From the NCBI RefSeq assembly GCF_020379485.1, contig NC_063444.1, positions 568,652 to 632,651 of the forward strand: a DNA stretch of 64,000 bases. Reading direction: 5' to 3'. Position 1 is the first letter of the stretch. Each line of letters opens with the position of its first letter. Under the pieces are notes generated by a model, which was not told the origin of the DNA, searched no databases, and saw nothing but the letters and a program-made list of their open reading frames with translations. The DNA is from Brassica napus. Its lineage: Eukaryota > Streptophyta > Magnoliopsida > Brassicales > Brassicaceae. This document shows, in pieces, positions 49,907-60,180 of the stretch. The position numbers were made by a program, and so were the translations under genes.

Positions 49907-51529
49907 ACATGTCTTTATCCCTACAAACAAGTCTTTTATTATGATGATGCTTTGAACTTCCATGTAATGTATAGATAATATGATACATGTACTCTATCTT
50001 TATGGTATGCGAAAAGATACTGTACTTTCTATGCAAATCTTTTTCTTAAATGATTCTCTGTTATATCAAAAGAAAGAACAAAAGATTAACAAATACAACA
50101 ATACTAGCAGCATTGAAGGTGGTGGAGATGGTCAGACTGAAGATGATGATCCATAGTTAAAAAAACTCTAATACAAAATCAATACCATTAAAAGAGGATC
50201 ATTCTCAAATTATATCCTTAATGAAAATTGCAGTTTTCTCAAAAATACCCTTATTTTTACAAAGAATTAATAAAATTCATTAATGGCATTTAACTCTTTT
50301 GGTTTTGGGCCTACAGATACACCTAAATGGATCTATAAATAATAGGCCTATATATATATTTAAAATATATATTAATTTTAAATTTAATATAAGTATAAAT
50401 ATATTATGAACAATAAATGAACTAAGAAACATGAAAATATTATTTTCTTAAATATACGTATCAATATTCAAAATAGATCATTTGAATATTATACATATTT
50501 TCAATACAAACCAAAATCGTATATCCTACACCATATATCATATACATATTTGAATATCATTTTTCAGTGTATAATGTCATTTTATACATAATATTAATAT
50601 GGCAATTACGAGTGTTCAAGAATATTTTAAAAACTATCTTAAAATAAATTTTTAAATCTAAAATACAAACACAAACTTATAATAGGTTATTAATAACGAA
50701 AATAAACTAATATTGTCATATCAATAAGTTATTTTATATTATCATTTTTTATTTAGATAACATGATAAAATTTTATCAAATTCTAAGGAATCACTAATTT
50801 ATGTAATATTAATAAATATATGAGTAATTTAATCAATTTTTTAAAAAAGTACTATAAGATATTTTGTTATCGGATCAATAGTATCAGATCGCGGGTTAAT
50901 AGTGAGTTTTTAGGTTTTTACCGGGTTATATCGGATTTTTAATTAACAAATTTTTCATTAAATCCGAACAGGATTATATACAATGTATCAGGTCTATAGG
51001 TTCAAACATGAATCTAGGTCAGATATGAAAACAAATTTTAAAACTCAAACATTATTATAGAACAGATACCATATTTCGAACAAATACCATATTTTGAAGA
51101 GAAAAAAAACAAATGATAAAAACCTAAAAACTCAATTGTTATGGTTCGAAATGAAAAATAATGGTAATTTGTAAATCAGTTTTTGATTAATAAATGAAAA
51201 ACAAACAAACAAAGCGCGGGTCAAAATCTAGTAATTATGTATAATAGATAACATATGATAGTTTGAACTCGGTTTGTGGTAAAATTCATTTCTTCCTACC
51301 TTCACACAACTGCAACAACCAATTTTAACTTTTTAATCTTTGCCTCTCCAGGTTATGTCATGTTACTATATTACCCTTTTATAAACTTTTCAAAATGATG
51401 CAAGTTGTGTTAGCTTTTACATTTTTGCCCCATTACTTTATTTATTCACAAAAACAACCCCTGTCTCTTTTTCTTATCCTCTGTCGGAACCAAGACGAAC
51501 GAATCCTTGTCAGGTGGGGGGAGAGAAAA
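49907..51529. other. SHM1-AT4G37920 spacer; expected NDH-M gene not found
   Basis: In Arabidopsis the NDH-M gene AT4G37925 lies in this interval by locus number. Here about 1.6 kb of AT-rich DNA shows no frame resembling it in either direction. Part of the spacer, ending at 51231, looks like a Helitron remnant. Confidence 0.6.
51212..51231 (+). mobile_element. Possible Helitron-type 3' terminus
   Basis: AAGCGCGGGTCAAAATCTAG followed by T resembles the GCGGG..CTAG|T end at 41402 (minus). The left arm of the hairpin is not clear here, so the call is tentative. The body would be the AT-rich sequence to its left. Confidence 0.35.
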
Positions 51530-53413
51530 ATGGCGAATTTACTGGAAACATCAATCTTCTTCTCGTCGGCGGATAAGTTACTGTCCTACCCTCCCAGTAA
51601 TCCTCAAACCCTTCTTCTCCCTTTCTCTGCTTTCATCAACGGAGGAAGAAGGAGACGCAAAACCTCAAGCATCACCTTTGCTACCGACACTGTCAGCACC
51701 ACTACCAGTAAGCTCATAAAGTTCTCATCTTTTCTGCTTAGTTACCAAAAAGTTCTCTCTTTTAGGTTCCAATTTAAAACATCTGTGGATTTAGACAAAT
51801 GGGTTTTGTCATATTATAGAAGATTTTTGATGAAAACGAAAATGGTGTTTTAGGTACGCAAGTGAAAAATAATGTTGAGATTGGAGTTGTTGAGGATCCG
51901 ATGGAAGCTGAGGTTGCTCAAGGCTACACGATGGCTCAGTTCTGCGACAAGATCATCGATCTTTTCTTGAACGAGAAACCCAAAGTCAAAGAGTGGAAGA
52001 AGTATTTGGTGTTAAGAGATGAGTGGAACAAGTACAGTCTCAACTTCTATAAGCGTTGCAGAACACGAGCTGATACCGAAACTGATCCTTTGTTGAAGCA
52101 GAGACTTGTTTCTCTGGAGAGTAAAGTCAAGAAGGTTGGTGGTATCAATCTCTATTTTGTAAAGCGTTTTATTGTAGTGACTTAGGAGAGCTAATGAGAG
52201 TGTTGGTTTGCAGATAGATGAGGAAATGGAGAAGCACAATGATCTTTTAAAGGAGATTCAAGAGAACCCAACTGACATAAACGCAATCGCCGCCAAGAGA
52301 CGGAGAGACTTCACCGGAGAGTTTTTTCGCTATGTTGCTTTGTTATCAGAAACCCTTGATGGCTTAGAAGACCGTGATGGTATGTAAAACACTAACTATG
52401 GGTGTGAATGTTACAGACCGCATCCGCAATCCGCACTGTAGTTAATAGCAACAAAAATCTCTACGTATATCTATATAGCTATGTATTTATGTTTTTTTTT
52501 ACTATTAGGACCGCACCGCGGTTGTTCCGCAATTGTCATGTTGCTATTAGGACGGTTTCTACAGTTTCATGACTGTTTTTTCCTTCTGTTTGATGCAGCT
52601 GTTGCGAGGCTTTCAGCTAGATGCTTATCTGCAGTGAGTGCTTACGACAATACACTGGAGAACGTTGAGACTTTAGATAACGCTCAAGCGAAGTTTGATG
52701 ATATCTTAAACTCTTCTTCCGTGGATGCTGCTTGTGAAAAGATCAGAAGCCTCGCTAAGGCCAAGGAGCTAGATTCCTCGTTGATCTTGTTAATAAACTC
52801 TGCTTACGCTGCTGCTAAAGAGTCTCAAACCGTTACAAACGAGGTAAACAAAAAGATTTGATCTTTACAATCTTCTCATACCAAAGATGAAGAAGCTTTT
52901 ACTCTTTTGTGAACAGGCAAAAGACATAATGTATCGATTATACAAAGCTACAAAGAGCAGTCTTAGAAGCATAACGCCGAAAGAGATCAAACTGTTAAAG
53001 TACTTACTCAACATAACAGACCCGGAAGAAAGATTCTCTGCTCTAGCAACAGCGTTCTCTCCTGGGGATGACCATGAAGCTAAGGACCCTAAAGCATTAT
53101 ACACGTAAGTAACAATCAACATTCCAAAACCTTTGCTGTATCATCTTTAACTAATGAACACACTAACAGGACGCCAAAGGAGCTGCACAAGTGGATAAAG
53201 ATAATGCTCGACGCTTACCATCTCAACAAAGAAGAGACTGACATTAGAGAAGCTAAACAGATGAGCCAACCCATCGTCATTCAGCGGCTGTTCGTCCTCA
53301 AAGACACCATTGAAGAGGAGTATTTGGACAAGAAAACGTTTGTAGCTGATGGAAACACGAAGAAGGAAGAAGATAACACTACTTCTACTTCCGTTGATGA
53401 ATTTTTGAACTGA
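51530..53413 (+). CDS. Plastid-targeted endoribonuclease E-like protein (AT4G37920 type)
   Basis: Six exons, 51530-51707, 51854-52134, 52214-52379, 52599-52843, 52917-53104 and 53170-53413, join in frame into 433 codons plus stop. The N-terminus (MANLLETSIFFSSADKLLSY, then a Ser/Thr/Arg-rich stretch) looks like a chloroplast transit peptide. The mature part is acidic and helical, e.g. GYTMAQFCDKIIDLFLNEKP, KPKVKEWKKYLVLRDEWNKY, RLSARCLSAVSAYDNTLENV and TPKELHKWIKIMLDAYHLNK. This matches the single-copy plant protein AT4G37920, named endoribonuclease E-like in databases; its biochemical role is not established and I see no RNase catalytic motif. Position between SHM1 and mtHSC70-1 agrees with synteny. 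An in-frame ATG at 51395 would add 45 hydrophobic residues; the downstream one is preferred because the transit peptide starts with MA. Intron 3 contains CTATTAGGAC twice around a GC-rich insert. Confidence 0.9.
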
Positions 53414-53506
53414 AAGTGGGGGAGAGTGTAATTTTGTAGAATAAACAGCGATATTTGAAACTACGTCTGAATACAAGGACCTTTCTTTAATAAATTAATA
53501 TTTCTG

Positions 53507-53522
53507 ATGGGCCATGGCCCAT
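53507..53522. promoter_or_regulatory. Palindromic double site II element upstream of mtHSC70-1
   Basis: ATGGGCCATGGCCCAT is a perfect 16-bp palindrome containing TGGGCC in both directions. Site II motifs (TGGGCY) bind TCP factors and are typical of plant genes for mitochondrial and ribosomal proteins. It lies 129 bases before the mtHSC70-1 ATG and 94 bases after the AT4G37920-type stop. Telo-box-like TTAAACCCT words follow at about 53586 and 53625, and a TATA-like CTATATATC at about 53575. Confidence 0.7.
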
Positions 53523-53650
53523 ACTAGTCGTGGAGAAAAGTCAACATGACTTGTAGCCCACGAATATTTTTGTCCTATATATCACTTAAACCCTACGCGC
53601 AGCCATACATTCACATCTCCGACCTTAAACCCTTCCTCCAAGCTAAAAAA

Positions 53651-56089
53651 ATGGCCTCCGTCGCGATTCTACGCGCTTTCCGTCGCCGCGAAGTCCAAAC
53701 GGCGTCAGTCTCCGCGTTTAGATCCGTATGTGTTTTTTTTCTCCCTCTCGATCTTTGTTTTTTGCTTGAGAGATCACTTTTTCGGATCTGTAATCGGAAA
53801 TGGATTAGGGTTTGAATGAAATTATCAGATGGATTGAATCGGTTTCTCAGTGATTCGGATCTAGAAGCTTAACAGTGTTCGTATTGGATCTGCAGATTGC
53901 TTCAAATGGGAAGACGAATTTGATTGGGAAGTTAGGTCACTTGGCGAGGCCTTTCTGGTAAATTGAACCTCTCAATAGTTATCTCTCTTTGGAGTGTTTT
54001 CTTCTTATCATTTTGTTGTTTTTGTGAATCCAGCTCGAGGCCTATTGGGAATGATGTTATCGGTATTGATTTGGGAACCACCAATTCTTGTGTAGCAGTG
54101 ATGGAAGGAAAGGTATTGACTTTGTGTTTTTAGTGTTTTTGAATAAAAAGGAAAGGTTTTGACTTTTGATAACGTTTGTGTGTAGACACCTAGGGTTATT
54201 GAGAACGCAGAAGGAACAAGAACCACACCATCAGTGTTTGCTATTAACCAAAAGGGTGAGCTTCTCGTCGGAACACCAGCTAAACGTCAGGGTGTTACCA
54301 ACCCAACAGGCACGATTTCCGGGAGCAAGCGTTTGATCGGGAGAGGTTATGGTGATCCCCAGACGCAGAAGGAGATGAAGATGGTTCCTTACAAGATTGT
54401 CAAGGCGCCGAACGGTGACGCTTGGGTTGAAGCCAACGGGCAGAAGTTTTCTCCCAGCCAGATTGGAGCTAACATCCTCACCAAAATGAAGGAGACCGCT
54501 GAGTCTTACCTCGGGAAGACCATCACCAAGGCTGTTGTTACTGTCCCTGCTTACTTCAACGATGCGCAGAGGCAAGCGACAAAGGATGCTGGGAAAATCG
54601 CGGGTCTTGATGTCCAGAGAATCATCAACGAGCCGACGGCTGCTGCGTTGTCGTATGGGATGAACAACAAGGAGGGTGTGATTGCTGTCTTCGATCTTGG
54701 AGGTGGAACTTTTGATGTTTCTATCCTTGAAATCTCAAGCGGTGTTTTTGAGGTGAAAGCGACAAATGGAGATACCTTTTTGGGAGGAGAAGACTTCGAC
54801 AACACTTTGTTGGAGTATTTGGTTTCTGAGTTCAGGAGATCAGACAACATTGATCTGACCAAGGACAAGCTCGCCCTCCAGAGGCTGAGAGAAGCTGCAG
54901 AGAAGGCCAAGATCGAGCTTTCTTCCACGTCTCAGACCGAGATCAACCTGCCTTTCATCACCGCTGATGCTTCTGGAGCGAAGCACTTGAACATAACCTT
55001 GACTAGGTCCAAGTTTGAAGGTTTGGTGGGCCAGTTGATTGAGAGGACAAGAAGCCCGTGCCAGAACTGTCTGAAGGATGCTGGAGTCTCGATTAAGGAA
55101 ATCGACGAGGTTCTTCTTGTTGGTGGAATGACACGTGTTCCCAAAGTGCAAGATATAGTCTCTGAGATCTTTGGAAAGAGCCCTTGCAAAGGTGTTAACC
55201 CCGATGAAGCGGTTGCCATGGGAGCTGCTATTCAAGGTGGTATCCTCCGTGGTGATGTCAAAGAGTTGCTTCTTTTGGATGTGACTCCTCTCTCACTAGG
55301 TATCGAAACACTTGGAGGTATCTTCACTAGGTTGATCAACCGAAACACCACCATCCCCACCAAGAAGTCTCAGGTAAATGATCTTGGAGAAGATAATTGT
55401 TGGAGATTGTATCTTTTGATTGCTAATTGTGGTTTGCTTGTCAGGTTTTCTCCACAGCTGCAGACAACCAAATGCAAGTGGGAATCAAAGTTCTTCAGGG
55501 AGAGCGTGAGATGGCAGCTGACAACAAAAGTCTAGGAGAATTCGATCTCGTTGGGATCCCACCTGCGCCTAGAGGAATGCCACAGATCGAAGTTACGTTT
55601 GACATTGATGCAAACGGTATCGTGACTGTCTCAGCCAAAGACAAAGCAACGAATAAAGAGCAACAGATCACAATCAGATCTTCAGGCGGTCTCTCAGACG
55701 ATGAGATCAACAGAATGGTGAAAGAAGCTGAGCTCAACTCGCACAAGGATCAAGAGAGGAAGCAACTTATCGACCTTAGGAACACAGCTGATACCACGAT
55801 CTACAGTGTTGAGAAGAGCTTGAGTGAGTACAGAGAGAAGATTCCTGCCGAGATTGCCTCTGAGATCGAAACTGCAGTGTCTGACCTCAGGACAGCAATG
55901 GCTGGTGAAGAAATCGAGGACATAAAGGCTAAGCTTGAAGCTGCAAACAAGGCAGTGTCGAAGATTGGAGAACACATGTCCAAGGGATCCGGTTCGTCTG
56001 GAACCTCTGGTGGCGAAGGTGAAGGTTCAAGCGGGACTGAGCAGACACCTGAAGCTGAATTCGAAGAGGCGAGCGGTTCAAAGAAGTGA
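53651..56089 (+). CDS. mtHSC70-1: Mitochondrial heat shock protein 70 (mtHSC70-1)
   Basis: Five exons, 53651-53725, 53896-53957, 54034-54112, 54186-55373 and 55445-56089, join into 682 codons plus stop, equal to Arabidopsis mtHSC70-1 (AT4G37910). It is the matrix Hsp70 that, with the TIM44/PAM motor and J-proteins, pulls in and folds imported proteins. The presequence [20 protein letters not shown] is basic and free of acidic residues near the start. Hsp70 signatures are intact: IDLGTTNSC (about residue 57), [19 protein letters not shown] (about 240) and [12 protein letters not shown] (about 380), followed by the substrate domain ([20 protein letters not shown]) and a Gly/Ser-rich tail ending [17 protein letters not shown]. 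The tail matches mtHSC70-1 rather than mtHSC70-2. The loop [17 protein letters not shown] differs at a few positions from the usual RLIGR[KR]FDDPQ. Start at 53651 is chosen over an in-frame upstream ATG at 53546, which would ruin the presequence. Confidence 0.97.
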
Positions 56090-56669
56090 GGTAGCGAACC
56101 GGTTCATACGGTTTGTTTCCAAATAAGTTGACATGCATTATTATTTAATCCCTCACAGATTTGATTATTTTTGTGTATTTTAAAACGTCTTTGGAGAGAT
56201 TATTCTTGAAATCTCTGATACTCAATGCATTATTTCGGATGTACTTCTTGGTTACTTTGTTTGGTTTCTGGTTTTTATCATCTTTAACCGGTTAAACCGG
56301 ATTGGATAAGGCACCTATTGAATCAATTTTCAGATTATTCGAAAGTTTAATTATTGGAGCTGATCCGTACATTGAACTACTCTCTTCAGAAAAGCTCGTT
56401 CATACCAAATCAACTTGATCTTTTCTTTTTTGGATTTGGTAAATGAAAGATTGAAAGGTCTGAAGCCAAGAAGAAAAGTTACAAACTGAATATTGAAACA
56501 GTAGTAAGCTAATTTTGGAAATGTAAAGAATTTCTATATTTAGAAAGTTGGAACAAACACAAACACGTTCTTATGGATGGGATGTCCGAATTATCTAAAA
56601 CTTCCCTGATGATTTTTGTACATGAAAACCTTCAACGAAACAGAACACAGCAATACATTCCAACACCAG
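56090..56669. other. Convergent 3' spacer between mtHSC70-1 and the RMD5-type gene
   Basis: The spacer carries the two 3' untranslated regions. AT4G37890 and AT4G37900, which separate these genes in Arabidopsis by locus number, are absent: only 580 bases lie between the stops. Confidence 0.6.
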
Positions 56670-57815
56670 TCAGAAGTATAACTGCTTGCACCTTGTCGAG
56701 TCTATATCGGTAGGACAATAAGGACACTTGAAAGAAGTCTTAGCGCCATTCTTCGACATTCTGGTGATAGTCTGCTTGCAAAGCACGTGGCCACAAGACA
56801 TCATCATCGGAGGATTATCCTCGCTCGACTGTTCCTTGGAGACGGGGCAGACAAACACCGAATGAAACTGAAACTCCTCGGGCAGCTCCACGGCCACAGG
56901 AAGCTGCTCCACACTCTGCCAGTCGAGCTTCTTGTTCGCCATCACGTTAATGTATTTCAACAGCACAGGCAAAGCTTGCGTACCAGCCGTTACCGTTACA
57001 CTCAACGGACTCTCAGATGATTCGCCGAGTAGGTTGCAGTACTGCCTTGTCATCTCTCTCACCGCGTTGTCCCACAGAACGGGAGAGAGAAACTCCGAGT
57101 ACGGCGACTGTTCGAGGTTCTTGTCCCACAAGAGAGAGCAAACGAGCTTCTGGATTTCATAAAGACAGCTATCTGCGTACACGGCGAAATGCTTTCTCGC
57201 GTAGCTGAGAGCCTCTTGCGAGTTTTGCCCTTGAGATATCTTCAAAAACTGTAAGCTGTGAAGCTTCATCTCCAGATCAGACCTCGCTTGCTTCAGCCTT
57301 TCAGAGTTAGCCCCTGCCCAAGTAAGAGCCGGTTCAAGATCTCTCCTCTCCATAGCCTCCAGTATCTCATACATCTCCACGAAAGACTGCCTCGTAGTAC
57401 ACTCAGATTCGCCAGTCTCGGCAACGAAACAGTCACCGATCTCAAACATCCCCTGACGGTAGAAGAAGTTAGCGATGATCTGGTTCACGATATGAGTATC
57501 GAACTCCGCATTGGTTCTGTAAGCCTTCGATATCTCGGGGTTGAGCTGCTTCTCGAGGACTTTGGGGTACTTGGTGAGAGCCACGTTGAGTTCTTTCTCA
57601 GCGGATTCGAGCTGAGCGGCTGGAGACTTCTCCGTGAAGAGTTTCTTGGCGTCGACGAGGATAGATTTGTGATCAAGCTGAGTATCCTGCATCAAGCTCA
57701 ACGCCTTGTCGAGTTCTTGAGAAAGCATCTGAACGATCTCGTGCGTTTTGGTGTACGAGAGCTTGTGCTTGTTCGCAACGCGATCGAACGCGTCCTTGAT
57801 GCTCTTTAACTCCAT
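56670..57815 (-). CDS. RMD5/GID2-type E3 ubiquitin ligase subunit (LisH/CTLH/RING, AT4G37880-like)
   Basis: A single coding exon of 381 codons plus stop. It starts MELKSIKDAFDRVANKHKLS; the open frame continues 11 codons upstream but that part is leader. A 5' leader intron is likely: donor CAG|GTATCG at 58045/58044 and acceptor TTCTCAG at 57838. Domain order: N-terminal helical region, LisH/CTLH (FDTHIVNQIIANFFYRQGMF then the CTLH helices near residues 110-210), CRA-like helices, and a C-terminal degenerate RING from about residue 320 (FVCPVSKEQSSEDNPPMMMS, CGHVLCKQ, KCPYC). This architecture defines the RMD5/MAEA pair of the CTLH/GID E3 complex, which in yeast degrades gluconeogenic enzymes. 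The strand opposite to its neighbours and the place at the end of the block agree with AT4G37880. Confidence 0.95.
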   Translation of the reverse strand: MELKSIKDAFDRVANKHKLSYTKTHEIVQMLSQELDKALSLMQDTQLDHKSILVDAKKLFTEKSPAAQLESAEKELNVALTKYPKVLEKQLNPEISKAYRTNAEFDTHIVNQIIANFFYRQGMFEIGDCFVAETGESECTTRQSFVEMYEILEAMERRDLEPALTWAGANSERLKQARSDLEMKLHSLQFLKISQGQNSQEALSYARKHFAVYADSCLYEIQKLVCSLLWDKNLEQSPYSEFLSPVLWDNAVREMTRQYCNLLGESSESPLSVTVTAGTQALPVLLKYINVMANKKLDWQSVEQLPVAVELPEEFQFHSVFVCPVSKEQSSEDNPPMMMSCGHVLCKQTITRMSKNGAKTSFKCPYCPTDIDSTRCKQLYF

Positions 57816-58240
57816 TCGCAAGATAATCAATGTTAACCTGAGAATCAAAGATTCTTCATCGCGATACTACAAACGTTTCGGATCTAAAATGAATCTTCAA
57901 ATCGAATCTAAGCATCGCTACGAAACTACAATCGAAGAACGATAACAAGAATCTAAAAGGAATCAAAAGATCTACGTCGATTTCTGTATAAGCGATTCAC
58001 GGATTAGGAAGTCATCGAGAGGAAGATCAGAGAGATTACGATACCTGAGATCGATCGAGAGGTGGGGAGATGAAGATGGTGTGGATCAAAGTCGTAGAAC
58101 CGTCGAACGAAGGAGGAAACCAGATTATTATTATTATTTTATCTTTGCGGCTTGCAAGAGACGATAACGTGCAATGTTATTGGTGACGAATGAATCTCAA
58201 CCGTTGGATCAATCTAATGTTTTTGGTCTGAACTGGTCAC

Positions 58241-58301
58241 TGGGCCATTATTTATTTTAATAAGCGGAAGAGGAGGCCCAAATGTTAGTTAGAGAGGCCC
58301 A
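58241..58301. promoter_or_regulatory. Cluster of three GGCCCA/TGGGCC elements upstream of the RMD5-type gene
   Basis: TGGGCC at 58241-58246 and GGCCCA at 58275-58280 and 58296-58301 lie about 200-260 bases beyond the 5' leader exon of the minus-strand gene. Site II-type motifs are usual in promoters of housekeeping plant genes. Confidence 0.45.
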
Positions 58302-58379
58302 AACACTTTGGGTTTTTTTTAACTTTTTTTCAGTCTATGTTTTTGTGATTTATTTTAACTGGGAGCAACCCTGAAAAAG

Positions 58380-60180
58380 TGAAAACGAAAACTCTCTCAA
58401 CCTCCCTCTTAACCCATACCAATCTTTCAGAGGGATTGAGAGTTTTTCTTTGTTTTGTGTAACATATTCGATCTACGATCGATTTTTATGTTTCCGGTTG
58501 CGGAATTTTGATTCGCTAGGCGAGTTTCTCTTTTTGTTGTGTTTTTTCAAACAAATCTGATCTTGTTCTTCATGCTTACATCTTCTCAGATTTAGTTTGA
58601 AACTAATAAGGTATCTGATTTTAAATCGGATTCCATGAAGTTCTGATCTTGATGATCGGATCTGGTAGCAGCTCTCGGTGATTCCACTTCCATCCCGTCC
58701 GATTTCTTTTTTAATCGATGAATCTCCTTGTGCTATGGAGGTAACTTCGTGCTAGCTTCATCAATCAATCCTTAGTGGGGATGTTAAAAAGTCTCAGTGC
58801 TTAGTTCATCGGAGACGGCGGCATGTTTTCCATCACTAGAAGAAGAAGATTGAACAAGAGTGAAGAAGGTGACAGACGAGGAGCTGCTAGAGTTGTGGTC
58901 GGAGAATTAGAGGCGGAGGAGAAAGGGTTTGAATCGATTTGAATTCATGGCGGAGAAGCTCTGGTCGGAGAAGGAGCGTTGCGGAGGAGAGACAGGATCA
59001 CTCCATGATCGACGCATGTCATATAACGTGGCAGTTGACTCTTCACAAACGGAGCATGTGAATCTTTTTTTTGTCCGTAAGTTTTTTTTCATTAAATAGA
59101 AAAGGGCCCGGCCCAAGATCCTTACAAAAAACAGCCCACTGTCCGATTAACTAAACCAAAAACAAACTAAAAGATTGGGTTTAAAGCCTAAAAGCCTATC
59201 ACCGACACTGCCCAGATCCAGAAGCACTTGTCGGTTTATCCTCTTCTTGTCTCATCCCGGCGGTTCCGCCGAACCTTGAACGGCTCTACACCGTCGAACT
59301 TGTCACGGAGAGCGTCATCGGACTTACCGAGAGCTCATCCCAATCATCACACGCCGCCTACTGGGCATTTTAAACCCGAGACTCGAGACCTCTGCTTTCC
59401 TTCTCTTATCGTCGTCGCCGTCGATGGAGAGCTTCATCTTCTACCGAGATCTCATCCATTCTGACCCAAACAACCATCCTGGCGACAAGAGCCACAATGC
59501 AGCTTCCACCAAAGCCAAACTAGTAACCAAATCCCAAAAGACTACGGGTTCCAAAACCGACAGCGTAGAGCTATGTGATCCTCTACCCTCCGGAGCCAAA
59601 ACCGGCGAAGACGGAGCAGAGAAAACCTCTCCTTCCCGGGAACTAGAACCGGCGGCGGCGAAGCTGAGGGAGCCTCCACCTCCCGGAGAAAAGCAGGCGT
59701 CGGCGGATCTGTGATAGCCTCCATCTCCCGGAATCACCACTTGAACATGCAAGCCTATCTTCTCACGCCATGAGCCTCCACGCGAGCGTGTCTTCCCTCC
59801 AAGCGAGGAATCACCGTTGGAGAACGTCTCCAATCCAGAATTCAGACAAGGCATTCGGTGAGAGGCGACGAAGAAGAAGCAAAAATAAACCTTTTTGAAA
59901 GTAGGAGAAAGGTTCCGGCGACGGCACGAACGCTCACGCGCCGTCCGTACGCCGGATCCGATCTCAGATCTCCTCTCTCCTCTCTCTGTTTTCTACTCTT
60001 GTCACTGACCAACGGAGCATGTGAATCTTTAAGTAGGTTGTTTTAAGAAAGTAATTTTAATTTTTGTTTCCTTGTAAACTCTTATTGGGCTTTAAAAAGT
60101 AAACATTTTGGCCCAACTTGTAATGGTCTTTGGACCCTTTCATTTCAATGAAATGATGCTGTCGACAAAAAAAAAAAAAA
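58380..60180 (+). mobile_element. Candidate outer poly(A) retroposon or non-coding transcription unit, interrupted
   Basis: The right end reads TTGGCCCAACTTGTAATGG, ... TTCAATGAAATGATGCTGTC, then a 14-base A run at 60167-60180, the same GGGCY..TTGTAA..TTAATGAAA..A(n) plan as the 3' ends of the retroposons at 59068 and 62411 but on the plus strand. The element at 59068-60010 is inserted in it. Without that insert and its duplicated site the unit is about 840 bp, similar to its relatives. The 5' boundary is a guess from composition and no target duplication was found. Confidence 0.45.
59068..60010 (-). mobile_element. Sadhu-like non-coding retroposon with 20-bp target duplication
   Basis: The 943-bp insert is flanked by a perfect 20-bp direct repeat AACGGAGCATGTGAATCTTT (59048-59067 and 60011-60030). 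Poly(T) immediately follows the left copy, so the element lies on the minus strand with its A tail at the left. It is GC-rich relative to surroundings, carries tandem-like CCGGGAGGTGGAGGCTCC motifs (minus strand, around 59650-59730), and has only a 137-codon low-complexity frame with no reverse transcriptase. Length, A tail, duplication and lack of coding suggest a Sadhu-type element moved by LINE enzymes; the family name is inferred. Confidence 0.85.

Noticed and set aside
51395..51529. Upstream in-frame ATG extending the AT4G37920-type protein
   Set aside because: The extension is hydrophobic and would hide the expected plastid transit peptide; the downstream ATG fits the family start.
53546..53650. 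Upstream in-frame ATG extending mtHSC70-1
   Set aside because: It overlaps the likely TATA and telo-box promoter region and would bury the mitochondrial presequence.
59441..59854. 137-codon minus-strand frame in the retroposon as a novel protein
   Set aside because: Gly/Ser/Pro-rich, overlaps frames on the other strand, lies wholly inside a TSD-flanked non-coding retroposon, and the related element at 62411 does not keep it.
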